Shown piece by piece: positions 17,189-25,753 of a stretch of DNA of 64,000 nucleotides. The stretch is from Paenibacillus gyeongsangnamensis (lineage in GTDB: Bacteria; Bacillota; Bacilli; Paenibacillales; NBRC-103111). A program made the translations under genes and the position numbers. Location of the stretch: the NCBI RefSeq assembly GCF_027533625.1, contig NZ_JAQAGZ010000002.1, positions 310,001 to 374,000 of the forward strand, written 5' to 3'. Position 1 is the stretch's first letter; every line of letters starts with the position of its first letter. The notes under the pieces are model-generated. The model was not told the DNA's origin. It was given only the letters and a program-made list of their open reading frames with translations, and did no database searches.

Positions 17189-18625
17189 ATGTGGAAACCT
17201 GATCGCCAAAGCAAACAACCTCTCTTTCAACAAATTGCAGACGATCTAGAACGGAGAATTTCATATGGAGAATTTCCGCCGGGAAGTTTACTTCCATCCG
17301 AACGAAAATTGGCCGAGCAATTGGGCGTGAACCGAAGCACCGTCATTATGGCCTTCGCGGAGCTTCGTTCGCTTGGGATCATCGAAAGCCAGATAGGCAG
17401 CGGAACGCGAGTAAGTAAATATAAATGGGGAGTCACGCCCAAGCATACCCCGAACTGGCACCGGTATGCAGAAGGCGGAAGCTTCCTGCCCAACGTGCCG
17501 TTTTTGCGACGTATTCGGGAGGCGCTCGGGCAACGTCCGTCATTAATCGATTTTGCGAGCGGTGAACTGGCAGCGAACTTATCTCCTATTGATGAGATCA
17601 CAACTCTCATGAACGAAAATCAATATACCGCTTATTTGGGTTACGACAATCCGCAAGGATATGTCCCTCTCAGGCAAACGTTGGTCTCATATCTTCGTCA
17701 ATATCGGGGAATTCAAACGACTGAATCGTCGATTCTCATTACATCTGGCTCCCAACAATCGTTGTACTTAATTACACAATGCTTGTTATCTCCGGGAGAC
17801 GCCGTTGCCATTGAAGATCCTTCTTATTGCTATTCATTGCCCATGTTTCAATCGGCCGGGCTTCAATTGTTTCGACTTCCCGTCGATTGTAAAGGAATCC
17901 GCCCCGACGACATTCGTTCCTTATATAAAAAGCACCGCATCAAAATGGTGTTTATAAATCCGAATTTTCAAAACCCTACGGGCACGGTGCTTGACTCCGA
18001 AAGACGCATTCAACTCCTTAACGTTGCCAGCGAATTGGGGCTGCCTATCGTAGAAGATGACCCTTTCAGCCTAACAGCCTATGATGGAACACCTCCGCTT
18101 CCGCTCAAATCGATGGATCCGATAGGTTCAATCCTTTATATTGGATCCTTCTCCAAAATCGCTGCCTCCGGGTTACGAATTGGATGGATGATCGCTCCCC
18201 ACTCGGTTGTCGAGAGGCTGGCGGATGCCAGACAACAGATGGATTTTGGTCTCAGTGTCTTTCCACAGCAGGTTGCCGGGCAATTCTTGAAATCGCCCTT
18301 TTTCGATCCCCATCTGGAACGTTTGCGCATGCAACTGCTCTTTAAACGGGATGTGCTTATCGAAGCCTTGCAGAGAGAATTGCCAGGCTTAGTGGAATTC
18401 ACGGTTCCTCAAGGCGGATTACACTTATGGTGCAAACTGGTTCCTGAGATTCATGACGGCAAGCTGTTGGAAGAAGCCATCCGAAGGGGAGTTGTCTTCG
18501 TTCCCGGAAGCGTCTATGGATCGGATTCCGGTTTTGTACGATTTACATTTGCAAGACCGGATACTGAGGAAATCGTCTCGGGGATATCGAAGTTTGCGGA
18601 AGCGTTACGGAGTATAATAAATTAA
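17189..18625 (+). CDS. MocR-family transcriptional regulator (GntR HTH + aminotransferase fold)
   Basis: 478 residues. Residues ~1-75 are a GntR winged helix (QPLFQQIADDLERRISYGEF, LLPSERKLAEQLGVNRSTV, LGIIESQIGSGTRVS). The rest is a class I aminotransferase-like domain with GYDNPQGYVPLR, INPNFQNPTG, IVEDDPFS and YIGSFSKIAASGLRIGW, where the Lys near residue 318 should bind PLP. MocR proteins such as GabR and PdxR use PLP chemistry to sense a ligand and bind direct repeats over promoters. ATG 17189 is chosen because GAGGAGG ends 8 bp before it. The gene lies in the middle of at least eight copies of a 24-25 bp direct-repeat motif, including one in its own upstream region, which makes it the leading candidate to bind them. 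Its effector is unknown. Confidence 0.9.
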   Translation: MWKPDRQSKQPLFQQIADDLERRISYGEFPPGSLLPSERKLAEQLGVNRSTVIMAFAELRSLGIIESQIGSGTRVSKYKWGVTPKHTPNWHRYAEGGSFLPNVPFLRRIREALGQRPSLIDFASGELAANLSPIDEITTLMNENQYTAYLGYDNPQGYVPLRQTLVSYLRQYRGIQTTESSILITSGSQQSLYLITQCLLSPGDAVAIEDPSYCYSLPMFQSAGLQLFRLPVDCKGIRPDDIRSLYKKHRIKMVFINPNFQNPTGTVLDSERRIQLLNVASELGLPIVEDDPFSLTAYDGTPPLPLKSMDPIGSILYIGSFSKIAASGLRIGWMIAPHSVVERLADARQQMDFGLSVFPQQVAGQFLKSPFFDPHLERLRMQLLFKRDVLIEALQRELPGLVEFTVPQGGLHLWCKLVPEIHDGKLLEEAIRRGVVFVPGSVYGSDSGFVRFTFARPDTEEIVSGISKFAEALRSIIN

Positions 18626-18637
18626 ATAATTAAATAG

Positions 18638-18674
18638 AACAACCGCCGGGGTTAAGACTACCTAAGCGGTTGTT
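18638..18674 (+). terminator. Terminator after mocR
   Basis: AACAACCGC (18638-18646) pairs with GCGGTTGTT (18666-18674), followed by ACAATTTTATT. Confidence 0.65.
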
Positions 18675-18790
18675 ACAATTTTATTCTGATTCAAATCACG
18701 CCTTATCTTTTCAACAAAATCATAAGGACAATGACTTCCTAAGATGAAGTTCATACCCCATTTTGGATGCTGATACCATATTAAATCGGT

Positions 18791-19081
18791 TTATATCAGC
18801 GCAATAAATTCCCCGTTTCTTAAAAAAACAGGATAGGTAGTAAGCCCTTCATATGGAATATGCTTGCAAATCCCTGTCTTTTCATCGAAGTTCCATCCGT
18901 GAAGAAAACACACAATTTCCCCATCGCTAACATCAACGGGATACCCCATATGCGGACAAACTCTTGAAGCTAGTAGATAGGTACTGTTGTTTTTTAACAA
19001 ATAATAGGACGAGTGATCAATTTCAATCGGGGCTGGAAATTGAGCAAATTCAACCTCGCGGCCAATAGTAAATTCACGCAT
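18791..19081 (-). CDS. Rieske [2Fe-2S] ferredoxin-like protein
   Basis: About 96 residues, a stand-alone Rieske domain. The cluster motif is CPHMG (Cys, His) and, 16 residues on, CFLHGWNF (Cys, His), preceded by a strand that reads VEFAQFPAPIEIDHSSYYLL. Such small proteins carry electrons to oxygenases or nitrite/sulfite-type reductases. ATG 19081 follows GGTGAGG at good distance; a GTG at 19093 is less well placed. It lies between mocR and serC, transcribed against both. A link to the acyl-CoA-dehydrogenase-like flavoprotein or the lost sulfite reductase is conceivable but unproven. Confidence 0.8.
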   Translation of the reverse strand: MREFTIGREVEFAQFPAPIEIDHSSYYLLKNNSTYLLASRVCPHMGYPVDVSDGEIVCFLHGWNFDEKTGICKHIPYEGLTTYPVFLRNGEFIALI

Positions 19082-19288
19082 CCGCTTCCTCACCTTCTTT
19101 TCTTGTATGATAACGTCGCCTTATTGCATTTCAGCCATTCCTTTTTTACCACGCGATATTCCCGATTTCACTTTTCTATCTTTAACACCTGGAACCTTCT
19201 TTAATATGCTCAAGTATACACAACTATATATTGAACGTAACCGACCAATTAAACTTAAATATGAGCCATCCGTTACCTAATTATAAAA

Positions 19289-19325
19289 CTGGATGGCTGA
19301 AAAAGTTGAACCATTGGCAGGTTAC
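19289..19325 (+). promoter_or_regulatory. Direct-repeat operator upstream of serC (25-bp spacing)
   Basis: CTGGATGGCTGAAAAAG (19289) and TTGGCAGGTTAC (19314) are spaced 25 bp. TATAGT at 19344 is a good -10. The same two segments occur upstream of the second serC. GAGCCATCC at 19264-19272 also forms an inverted repeat with GGATGGCT. Confidence 0.65.
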
Positions 19326-19383
19326 CAATTGATAGACAGCCGTTATAGTTAATCTAATAAATTTTATAAATCGGATGGTGATA

Positions 19384-20481
19384 ATGAGTATGCGTATACG
19401 TCCATATAATTTTTTTGCTGGTCCCGCTGCACTACCTTTAGAAGTAATAGAGCGAGCACAAGCGGAGTTATCTGATTTTAAAGGAATCGGCATGTCTTTA
19501 ATGGAAATTTCCCATCGCTCGAAAGAATATGAGGAAATCCACGACGAAACACAGCAGTTGTTCAAGGAACTACTCCAGCTTCCGGAGGAGTATAAGGTAC
19601 TTTTTCTGCAGGGTGGAGCGAGCACACAATTTTCAATGATTCCCATGAATTTTCTCGTACCGGGCAAAATTGCGAACTATGTGATGACGGGAGCTTGGGC
19701 GGAAAAAGCGATCCTAGAGGCTAGAAAGATCGGTGATGTTTTCATATCCGCTTCAGGAGAAGCAAACAATTATGTGGAAATTCCATCCTTGGAAGATATA
19801 CAGGTTTATCCGCAAACCGCCGCTTATCTGCATATCACTTCGAACGAAACAATTGCTGGCACACAGTTTCATAGCTTTCCGAGAATCAAAAACGTGCCCT
19901 TGATAGCGGATATGTCCAGTGATATCCTTTCACGTCCATTGGATGTCTCGCAATTCGCTCTGATCTATGCTGGTGCTCAAAAAAATCTCGGCCCATCTGG
20001 CGTTACGGTGGTTTTATTACGTGAAGAAATCGTCCGGAATATTCCTGAAAATTTACCAGTTATGCTTAAATATGATACGTTTACTAAACACAATTCGCTA
20101 TATAATACCCCACCCGTCTATTCGATCTATATTGTCAATCTGGTTCTGAAATGGATTAAGCAACACGGTGGTTTGGTTAGTTTGGAGAAACGAAATGCGG
20201 AGAAGGCAAAACTGATTTACGATGCTATCGATCAAAGCGGCGGATTTTACACCGGCATGGTCAAACTAAACAGCCGCTCACTTATGAATATTACGTTCAA
20301 AGTACACGATGACGAGCTTGAGAAGCTCTTTTTGCAGCAATCGAAAGCCAACCATTTCATAGGACTTGAAGGACATCGTAGCGTGGGTCATCTCCGTGCC
20401 TCGACTTATAATGCAGTACCTTATGAAGCTTGTAAAGCGTTGACCGATTTTATGATTGATTTTCAAAAACGCTACGGATAA
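19384..20481 (+). CDS. serC: Phosphoserine aminotransferase
   Basis: About 365 residues, class V PLP aminotransferase. It converts 3-phosphohydroxypyruvate to phosphoserine (and in some bacteria acts in PLP synthesis). Family signatures are YNFFAGPAALPLEVIERAQAE near the start, LFLQGGASTQFSMIPMNF, HITSNETIAGTQF, PLIADMSSDILSRPLDV, IYAGAQKNLGPSGVTVV with the PLP Lys near residue 198, and NTPPVYSIYIVNLVLKW. Several ATGs are possible (19375, 19384, 19390); the N-terminal family pattern only needs MRIRPYNFF. The operator motif ends about 60 bp upstream. A second, frameshifted serC lies 14 kb downstream. Confidence 0.9.
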   Translation: MSMRIRPYNFFAGPAALPLEVIERAQAELSDFKGIGMSLMEISHRSKEYEEIHDETQQLFKELLQLPEEYKVLFLQGGASTQFSMIPMNFLVPGKIANYVMTGAWAEKAILEARKIGDVFISASGEANNYVEIPSLEDIQVYPQTAAYLHITSNETIAGTQFHSFPRIKNVPLIADMSSDILSRPLDVSQFALIYAGAQKNLGPSGVTVVLLREEIVRNIPENLPVMLKYDTFTKHNSLYNTPPVYSIYIVNLVLKWIKQHGGLVSLEKRNAEKAKLIYDAIDQSGGFYTGMVKLNSRSLMNITFKVHDDELEKLFLQQSKANHFIGLEGHRSVGHLRASTYNAVPYEACKALTDFMIDFQKRYG

Positions 20482-20643
20482 ACAGAAAAAAGCTATAATC
20501 ATCATTATAATACAGCCATCTGGTCTTGCTTAAATAATCGGTTTTTGCTTTCCCAATAGTAACCACCCATTCAGATATCCTCTTCAGATTGTATGCTGAT
20601 TTGAAAAATCCTGACTCAAATTCTCAAAGTAATTTCAAATAAA

Positions 20644-20681
20644 CGAAAGTAGAACGCCTTAGATAAGGCGTTCTACTTTCG
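20644..20681. terminator. Perfect bidirectional terminator hairpin
   Basis: Two perfect 18-bp arms (CGAAAGTAGAACGCCTTA and its complement) are separated by 2 bp. It sits between convergent serC and cyoE and can end transcription from both sides. The rest of 20482-20775 shows no gene; an isolated minus-strand ATGGGTGGTTAC at 20560-20571 lacks a 24-bp partner. Confidence 0.7.
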
Positions 20682-20775
20682 TCAAAGAGCCCGTTGCAAT
20701 CGGCAGAAATCAAACCATTCTTATGCCCCAAAATACCTTGGCCTTTTCTTATTAAAAACATCCACCTACCTTAAA

Positions 20776-21654
20776 TTAGAACCGCCACAATGTCGCATCC
20801 ACAATCATCATGAAAAACACTACCATTAAGTAGTTCACCGAAATCAAAAAATTAGTTTTGGCCCACCGTTTATTGTCGACTGCTTTTCTCCCGAGCAGCG
20901 TATGCAACAACCAAACGGTGCTTGCAAGTAATGACACAATCAGGAACCCCCCTCCCGAATAACCATAAAGATAAATCAGGATGATGGTCGGCAGCAGAAG
21001 CGCAATATAGAGGATCATCTGCATTTTTGTACGTCCGATCCCTTTTCGGACGGGTAGTAGCGGATAACCTGCAGCTTTGTACTCCTCCACGCGCTGAATG
21101 GCAAGTGACCAGAAATGGGGGGGTTGCCATAAAAACAATAAGGCAAACAGAAGAAGTGCGCCTGCATCAACTTTATTTGTATAAGCACAATAACCGATTA
21201 CCGGCGGCATGGCGCCGGACACCCCGCCGATGGATGTGCTCCAAGTGGAGGTCCGTTTCAACCACATGGTATAAACGACGATGTAAACGAACATACCTAC
21301 AAGGCCAAGCCAGCCACACAGCGCATTTACTTTCAAGAACAATACGACCTCTCCCGCGATCCCCAGCACCAGGGCGTACAATAGTACATCTCTTATTTTC
21401 AGCCGACCTACTGCAAGCGGCCGATCTTTCGTGCGATTCATCTTTTGGTCAAGTTTACAATCCCAAACATTATTCAGTACGCATGATGACGCCATCGTAA
21501 GCAGAGTACCTAGCATTGTCCACAGCAGAACGCTCCACTCGACCGTCCATTTGGAGGCCAGCCAGCAGCCTCCAAATACGGCAACGAGATTCAACTGAAG
21601 GATACGAGGCTTTGTCAACTGAATCCAGTCATTGAGTGAACTTGCTTTTCTCAT
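20776..21654 (-). CDS. cyoE: Protohaem IX farnesyltransferase (haem O synthase)
   Basis: 292 residues with about eight transmembrane segments of the UbiA/CyoE/CtaB family. It adds a farnesyl group to haem b to give haem O for the oxidase encoded just upstream. The allylic diphosphate-binding motif NNVWDCKLDQKMNRTKDRPLA (about residues 60-80, within the N..D...D...R.K.RP pattern) is intact, as is the second Asp/Trp-rich loop. ATGA overlap with cyoD indicates translational coupling in cyoABCDE. Confidence 0.9.
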   Translation of the reverse strand: MRKASSLNDWIQLTKPRILQLNLVAVFGGCWLASKWTVEWSVLLWTMLGTLLTMASSCVLNNVWDCKLDQKMNRTKDRPLAVGRLKIRDVLLYALVLGIAGEVVLFLKVNALCGWLGLVGMFVYIVVYTMWLKRTSTWSTSIGGVSGAMPPVIGYCAYTNKVDAGALLLFALLFLWQPPHFWSLAIQRVEEYKAAGYPLLPVRKGIGRTKMQMILYIALLLPTIILIYLYGYSGGGFLIVSLLASTVWLLHTLLGRKAVDNKRWAKTNFLISVNYLMVVFFMMIVDATLWRF

Positions 21655-21977
21655 GAAGCCACCACATTAAACAACATGATCCACATCGATCCGACGACGA
21701 TGAGCAGTAGGATGACCAGAGCGAGAACAAAGGTGATCAGTTTGTAATGTGGCTTCTTCTCCTCACGCAGATGCATGAAAAAAAACAGTTGCACGATCAA
21801 TTGCAGTACGGCGGCCACCATCAGTACAACCGCTTTCTTCGTCCCCTCCAGCCCACCACTCGTCACAATGGCAATCGAAATTACCGTTAGGACGAGGGAG
21901 AAAAGGAAGCCGAGCGTATACGATTTGATCGAACCATGAGCTTCATCCTGCGAATGGGCCGATTCATATGGCTTCAT
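21651..21977 (-). CDS. cyoD: Cytochrome o quinol oxidase subunit IV
   Basis: 108 residues, three transmembrane helices (LGFLFSLVLTVISIAIVTSG; VVLMVAAVLQLIVQLFFFMHL; LVILLLIVVGSMWIMLF) with the typical QLFFFMHLR at the end of helix two. This subunit assists assembly or stability of haem-copper oxidase subunit I. It directly abuts cyoC and overlaps cyoE by 4 bp. Confidence 0.88.
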   Translation of the reverse strand: MKPYESAHSQDEAHGSIKSYTLGFLFSLVLTVISIAIVTSGGLEGTKKAVVLMVAAVLQLIVQLFFFMHLREEKKPHYKLITFVLALVILLLIVVGSMWIMLFNVVAS

Positions 21978-22604
21978 CTAATTCACCCCCATTAGATATA
22001 CAACCGTGAATACGAATATCCAGACCACATCAAGGAAATGCCAGAACAAGCTGATCACATTGACTTTTCTCTTGGTTACAGGCGTGATTCCCTTTTTCGT
22101 CAGTTGAATGATTAGAGCGACCATCCAGACCAGTCCGACCAGCACATGCAAGCCATGGGTTCCTACCAGTGTATAAAAGGCCGATAAAAATGCACTTGTG
22201 CCCATTGTTGCACCTTCGTGCACCAGATGAGTAAACTCGCTGACCTCCAACCCGATGAACACCGCGCCTAGCAATGCCGTGATGCCAAGCCAGCCGATCA
22301 AGGCTTGACGGTTCCCTTTATTCATCGCCAACAGCGCCAGTCCGCATGTATAGCTGCTCGTAAGCAAAATGAACGTGCTCGCGATCACCCCGCCCAGCTC
22401 GAACAGATCGGCAGGTCCCGGACCGCCGTTCGTATTGCCGCGAAGGATGATATAAGTCGCAAAAAAGGTTCCGAATATCATGACATCGGTCATCAGGTAG
22501 ATCCAAAATCCGAATGTGCGCATTTCCTCCATATCCGGATGGTCATGGTGTTCCGAATGCGGTTCGGGATGAGAAGAGTGCCCCAACAGGTTTGATTGAG
22601 CCAT
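21978..22604 (-). CDS. cyoC: Cytochrome o quinol oxidase subunit III
   Basis: 208 residues, about five transmembrane helices. It matches the CyoC/QoxC family: FGFWIYLMTDVMIFGTFFATY, FILLTSSYTCGLALLAMNKG, FYTLVGTHGLHVLVGLVWM and FWHFLDVVWIFVFTVVYL. An N-terminal His-rich cytoplasmic tail (HSSHPEPHSEHHDH) is a local peculiarity. It starts on the last base of the cyoB stop (TAATG-type overlap). Confidence 0.9.
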   Translation of the reverse strand: MAQSNLLGHSSHPEPHSEHHDHPDMEEMRTFGFWIYLMTDVMIFGTFFATYIILRGNTNGGPGPADLFELGGVIASTFILLTSSYTCGLALLAMNKGNRQALIGWLGITALLGAVFIGLEVSEFTHLVHEGATMGTSAFLSAFYTLVGTHGLHVLVGLVWMVALIIQLTKKGITPVTKRKVNVISLFWHFLDVVWIFVFTVVYLMGVN

Positions 22605-24586
22605 TATCTTGTCACCTTCCTTATTGCAGCTTCAGTACGTTCAATTTCATCCACTGGAATATAATAATCCGTGTTGTAATTAAAGGAATGGACAAGCATA
22701 CAAACCGCTACGCCAGCAAGCCCCGGTATTGCTAACCAAAGCCAGTGAAATACGAATCCAAAACCGGTTAAAAAGAAGAAACCTGCCATAATAATCGGAA
22801 TCCCGGAGTTATTGGGCATATGGATCGGCTCGAGCTTTTTCGAAACCGCCTGAACCGCTTGTCCCTGTTCCCTGCGTATCTTCTCTTCCCACCACTCATC
22901 CAGTTCGGAAACTTGCGGAAGAACCGCAAAGTTGTAATGAGGCGCCGGAGAAGGAATTGACCATTCCAGCGTACGCCCGTTCCACGGGTCCCCTGTCAAA
23001 TCCATATGGTTTTGACGGTGTTTTAAGCCATGCGCTATTTGCCAAACCTGAAACAGAAAAGCGATACCCATTAGGACTGCTCCTATCGTGGAAACCAAGT
23101 TCAGTTCCCACCAGCCTTTATCCCAGCTATATGTCACAACCCGCCGTGTCATGCCCATCAGACCAAGCACATATTGTGGCATGAAGCATACGTAAAACCC
23201 TATATTCCAGAGCCAAAATGCCCACTTGCCAATGCTCTCATTCAGCTTGAAGCCAAATAATTTGGGCCACCAGTAGTAAAGTCCGGCGAAGTAACCGAAC
23301 ACGACACCACCAATGATGACATGGTGAAAATGCGCGATCAGAAAGTAACTATTATGGAACTGAAAATCCGCTGGCGCGACCGATAACAGTACCCCTGTCA
23401 TTCCGCCCGTTACAAAGCAGGGAATAAATCCGATCGTCCAAAGCATAGGTGTTTCGAACGTAATCTTTCCCCGAAACATGGTAAACAGCCAATTGAATAC
23501 TTTCACACCGGTCGGGATGGCAATCAGCATCGTGGTCAAAGCGAAAAAGGTATTGACATCCGCGCCCGAACCCATCGTAAAGAAGTGGTGCGCCCACACG
23601 AGAAACGACAGAATGCTGATAATCATCATGGCATACACCATCGAGTTGTAGCCGAACAATTTTTTCCTGGAAAAGGTCGCTACAACTTCGGAAAAAATGC
23701 CGAAGGCTGGGAGTACAATGATATAAACTTCAGGATGCCCCCACATCCAAATCAGATTAATATACATCATCGGGTTGCCGCCGCCGTCCAGGGTGAAAAA
23801 ATGAGCGCCTGCATAGCGATCCAAAAACAAAAGCGCTAGCGTGGCCGTCAAAATCGGAAACGAAAAAATGATCGCGATACAGCTTGATAAGACCGACCAA
23901 GGGAATAACGGCATTTTCATCAGCTTCATTCCGGGAGCGCGCATTTTCAGAATGGTGACGATGAAGTTGATTCCCGTCATCAGGCTTCCGATCCCAGAAA
24001 TCTGAATCCCCCAAATATAGAAATCTTGACCGACTCCCGGGTTGTACATCAATTCCGAGTAGGGCGGATAGGCGAGCCAGCCTGCATCCGGTGAACCTCC
24101 GATGACGAAGGACAAATTGAATAGCATTGCACCCGCGAAGAATAGCCAGAAGCTGAGTGCATTCAGAAACGGGTATGCTACATCTCTCGCTCCGATTTGC
24201 AGCGGCACCATCACGTTAAACAATCCGAACATAAACGGCATTGCCATAAATAAAATCATAATGACGCCGTGTGTTGTGAAAATTTCATTGTAATGATCCG
24301 GCTGCAAGAAATGAAACTCCGGAACAGCCAGCTGCGCCCGCATCAAGAGTGCATCAACCCCCCCGCGAAACAGCATGAGGAAGGCAGAAAGGATATACAT
24401 AATACCGATTTTTTTATGATCGACGGTTGTTAGCCATTCTCTCCATAGCCATCCCCATCTTTTAAAATAAGTCAGTACAAACAATACGGCCAGAAGTGTC
24501 AATACAATACTAACATCCGCCCCGTAAATCAAAGGATCACCAGTGACAAAGAAGCCAGAAGCGAAGCTTTTCACATTCTCCCACAT
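22604..24586 (-). CDS. cyoB: Cytochrome o quinol oxidase subunit I (haem-copper catalytic subunit)
   Basis: 660 residues and about 15 transmembrane segments. It oxidises quinol and reduces O2 to water while pumping protons. Seen in order: RGGVDALLMRAQ and DHYNEIFTTHGVIM (quinol region and low-spin haem His), WGHPEVYIIVLP (CuB His, cross-linked Tyr and the proton-channel Glu), WAHHFF (CuB His pair), and NSYFLIAHFHHVIIGG (haem His ligands). The CuA-bearing subunit II is absent from this operon, agreeing with a quinol rather than cytochrome c oxidase. ATG follows GGAGAGAATG-type RBS, 18 bp after cyoA. Confidence 0.95.
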   Translation of the reverse strand: MWENVKSFASGFFVTGDPLIYGADVSIVLTLLAVLFVLTYFKRWGWLWREWLTTVDHKKIGIMYILSAFLMLFRGGVDALLMRAQLAVPEFHFLQPDHYNEIFTTHGVIMILFMAMPFMFGLFNVMVPLQIGARDVAYPFLNALSFWLFFAGAMLFNLSFVIGGSPDAGWLAYPPYSELMYNPGVGQDFYIWGIQISGIGSLMTGINFIVTILKMRAPGMKLMKMPLFPWSVLSSCIAIIFSFPILTATLALLFLDRYAGAHFFTLDGGGNPMMYINLIWMWGHPEVYIIVLPAFGIFSEVVATFSRKKLFGYNSMVYAMMIISILSFLVWAHHFFTMGSGADVNTFFALTTMLIAIPTGVKVFNWLFTMFRGKITFETPMLWTIGFIPCFVTGGMTGVLLSVAPADFQFHNSYFLIAHFHHVIIGGVVFGYFAGLYYWWPKLFGFKLNESIGKWAFWLWNIGFYVCFMPQYVLGLMGMTRRVVTYSWDKGWWELNLVSTIGAVLMGIAFLFQVWQIAHGLKHRQNHMDLTGDPWNGRTLEWSIPSPAPHYNFAVLPQVSELDEWWEEKIRREQGQAVQAVSKKLEPIHMPNNSGIPIIMAGFFFLTGFGFVFHWLWLAIPGLAGVAVCMLVHSFNYNTDYYIPVDEIERTEAAIRKVTR

Positions 24587-24604
24587 GACTCATTCTCTCC
24601 TTTC

Positions 24605-25558
24605 CTATTGATTGTGCATATGCATGTCTTGCATCTCTTTCCCGGATACTCCGTGGTTGTGCATATTGTCTTGCATCTCTTTCCCGGATACTCCGTGGTT
24701 ATGCGACGTTGCATATTTGGTCACCGTCATTTCAAACAAACCTTCGGGAAAGGAAGAAAATGCCCGTACATTCGACGTGGAAGGCTCGGCCAAGTGCTTG
24801 TAGCCATCTAATGTTAGCGCAGGCGAATTGGTTTTGATCCCAGCCACCCACTGGTCAAAATCCTCCTGCGTCGTGGATTCCACATCGAAATACATCTTCG
24901 CAAATTCGGTACCAGTGAAATTGGCGCCCGATCCCCAATATTTGCCTTGCTTGTCGGCCTGCAGATACAGCGTCATCGCCATGCCCGACATGGCGTACAT
25001 TTGACCGCCAAGCTGAGGGATCCAGAAGGAATTCATCGGGGAATCGGCTGTAATCTCGAAGCGGACCGGCACATTCTGGGGAATTTTCAATTCATTCACG
25101 GTAGCGATTCCCTGTTCCGGATATTGGAACAACCATTTCCAGTTCAACGAAGTCACCTGAATGGTCAAGGGCTTGCTGTGGGACTCAAGTGGCTTGGACG
25201 GCTCCAGGGCGTACGTGGATCGTGTGGTAATCACCGCCAAAGTTAAAATAATCGCAATCGGAATCCCCCACCAGATAACCTCAAGCCTGGTGCTGTGCGC
25301 CCAATTCGGTGAATACGTTGCTTTTCTCCCCTTCCTGTCGCGGTAACGCCAAATAATGACCGCCGTAAGAATCAGAACAGGGACGATTACGATGCAGCAC
25401 AACAATGTTGAAATCAGCATTAATTCCCGCTCTTGTTTCGCAATTGGTCCTATCGGATTCAACACAGCAATGTTTTCTGTACATCCTGTGGATGAAAGCA
25501 ACAGAAACGCCAGCATCGATAATGAGGCCAACCATCGAAGCGCTTTGGGTAATTTCAT
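24605..25558 (-). CDS. cyoA: Cytochrome o quinol oxidase subunit II (lipoprotein)
   Basis: 317 residues. A lipoprotein signal (LAFLLLSSTGC, lipobox Cys near 26) and two membrane helices precede a cupredoxin domain from about residue 125 (IQVTSLNWKWLFQYPEQGIATVNEL). The CuA ligands (CxxxC) of cytochrome c oxidases are missing: the region reads SGMAMTLYLQADKQGKYWGSGANFTGTEF, as in quinol oxidases. The C-terminal tail is unusual, a tandem HNHGVSGKEMQD repeat ending MHMHNQ, rich in His and Met. It is the first gene of cyoABCDE. A 24-bp direct-repeat operator ends about 60 bp before the start, suggesting control by the local regulator. Confidence 0.92.
   Translation of the reverse strand: MKLPKALRWLASLSMLAFLLLSSTGCTENIAVLNPIGPIAKQERELMLISTLLCCIVIVPVLILTAVIIWRYRDRKGRKATYSPNWAHSTRLEVIWWGIPIAIILTLAVITTRSTYALEPSKPLESHSKPLTIQVTSLNWKWLFQYPEQGIATVNELKIPQNVPVRFEITADSPMNSFWIPQLGGQMYAMSGMAMTLYLQADKQGKYWGSGANFTGTEFAKMYFDVESTTQEDFDQWVAGIKTNSPALTLDGYKHLAEPSTSNVRAFSSFPEGLFEMTVTKYATSHNHGVSGKEMQDNMHNHGVSGKEMQDMHMHNQ
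24626..24704. repeat. 42-bp tandem repeat in the cyoA 3' end
   Basis: Two nearly identical copies of about 37 bp with a 42-bp period (24626 and 24668) encode the duplicated 14-residue unit at the C-terminus of CyoA. Slippage at this site would change tail length without changing frame. Confidence 0.8.
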
Positions 25559-25620
25559 GTTTCTCAGCTCCTATCTTGCTTGAATCAAGTTTCACTCTAG
25601 AAGAAAAGAGTGAATGTGTC

Positions 25621-25653
25621 ACCATCCGCTTGCACGGATATCTAACCGACCAA
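25621..25653 (-). promoter_or_regulatory. Direct-repeat operator upstream of cyoABCDE (24-bp spacing)
   Basis: On the minus strand TTTGGTCGGTTAG and GCGGATGGTGAC are spaced 24 bp, the second about 60-70 bp before the cyoA start. The match to TTGGATGG is weaker in the first half (TTGGTCGG). Confidence 0.55.
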
Positions 25654-25753
25654 ATTCAATAAGTTGAAATAATCTAAACAAGATTTGTCAACAATAACCT
25701 TCATCACATAGTGACCAACGGTCTCCAACAATTGAATCATCATCACCCTTCTG

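Noticed and set aside
20560..20571. Isolated ATGGGTGGTTAC after serC1
   Set aside because: No partner half-site at 24-25 bp and it points into the end of serC; probably chance or a relic.
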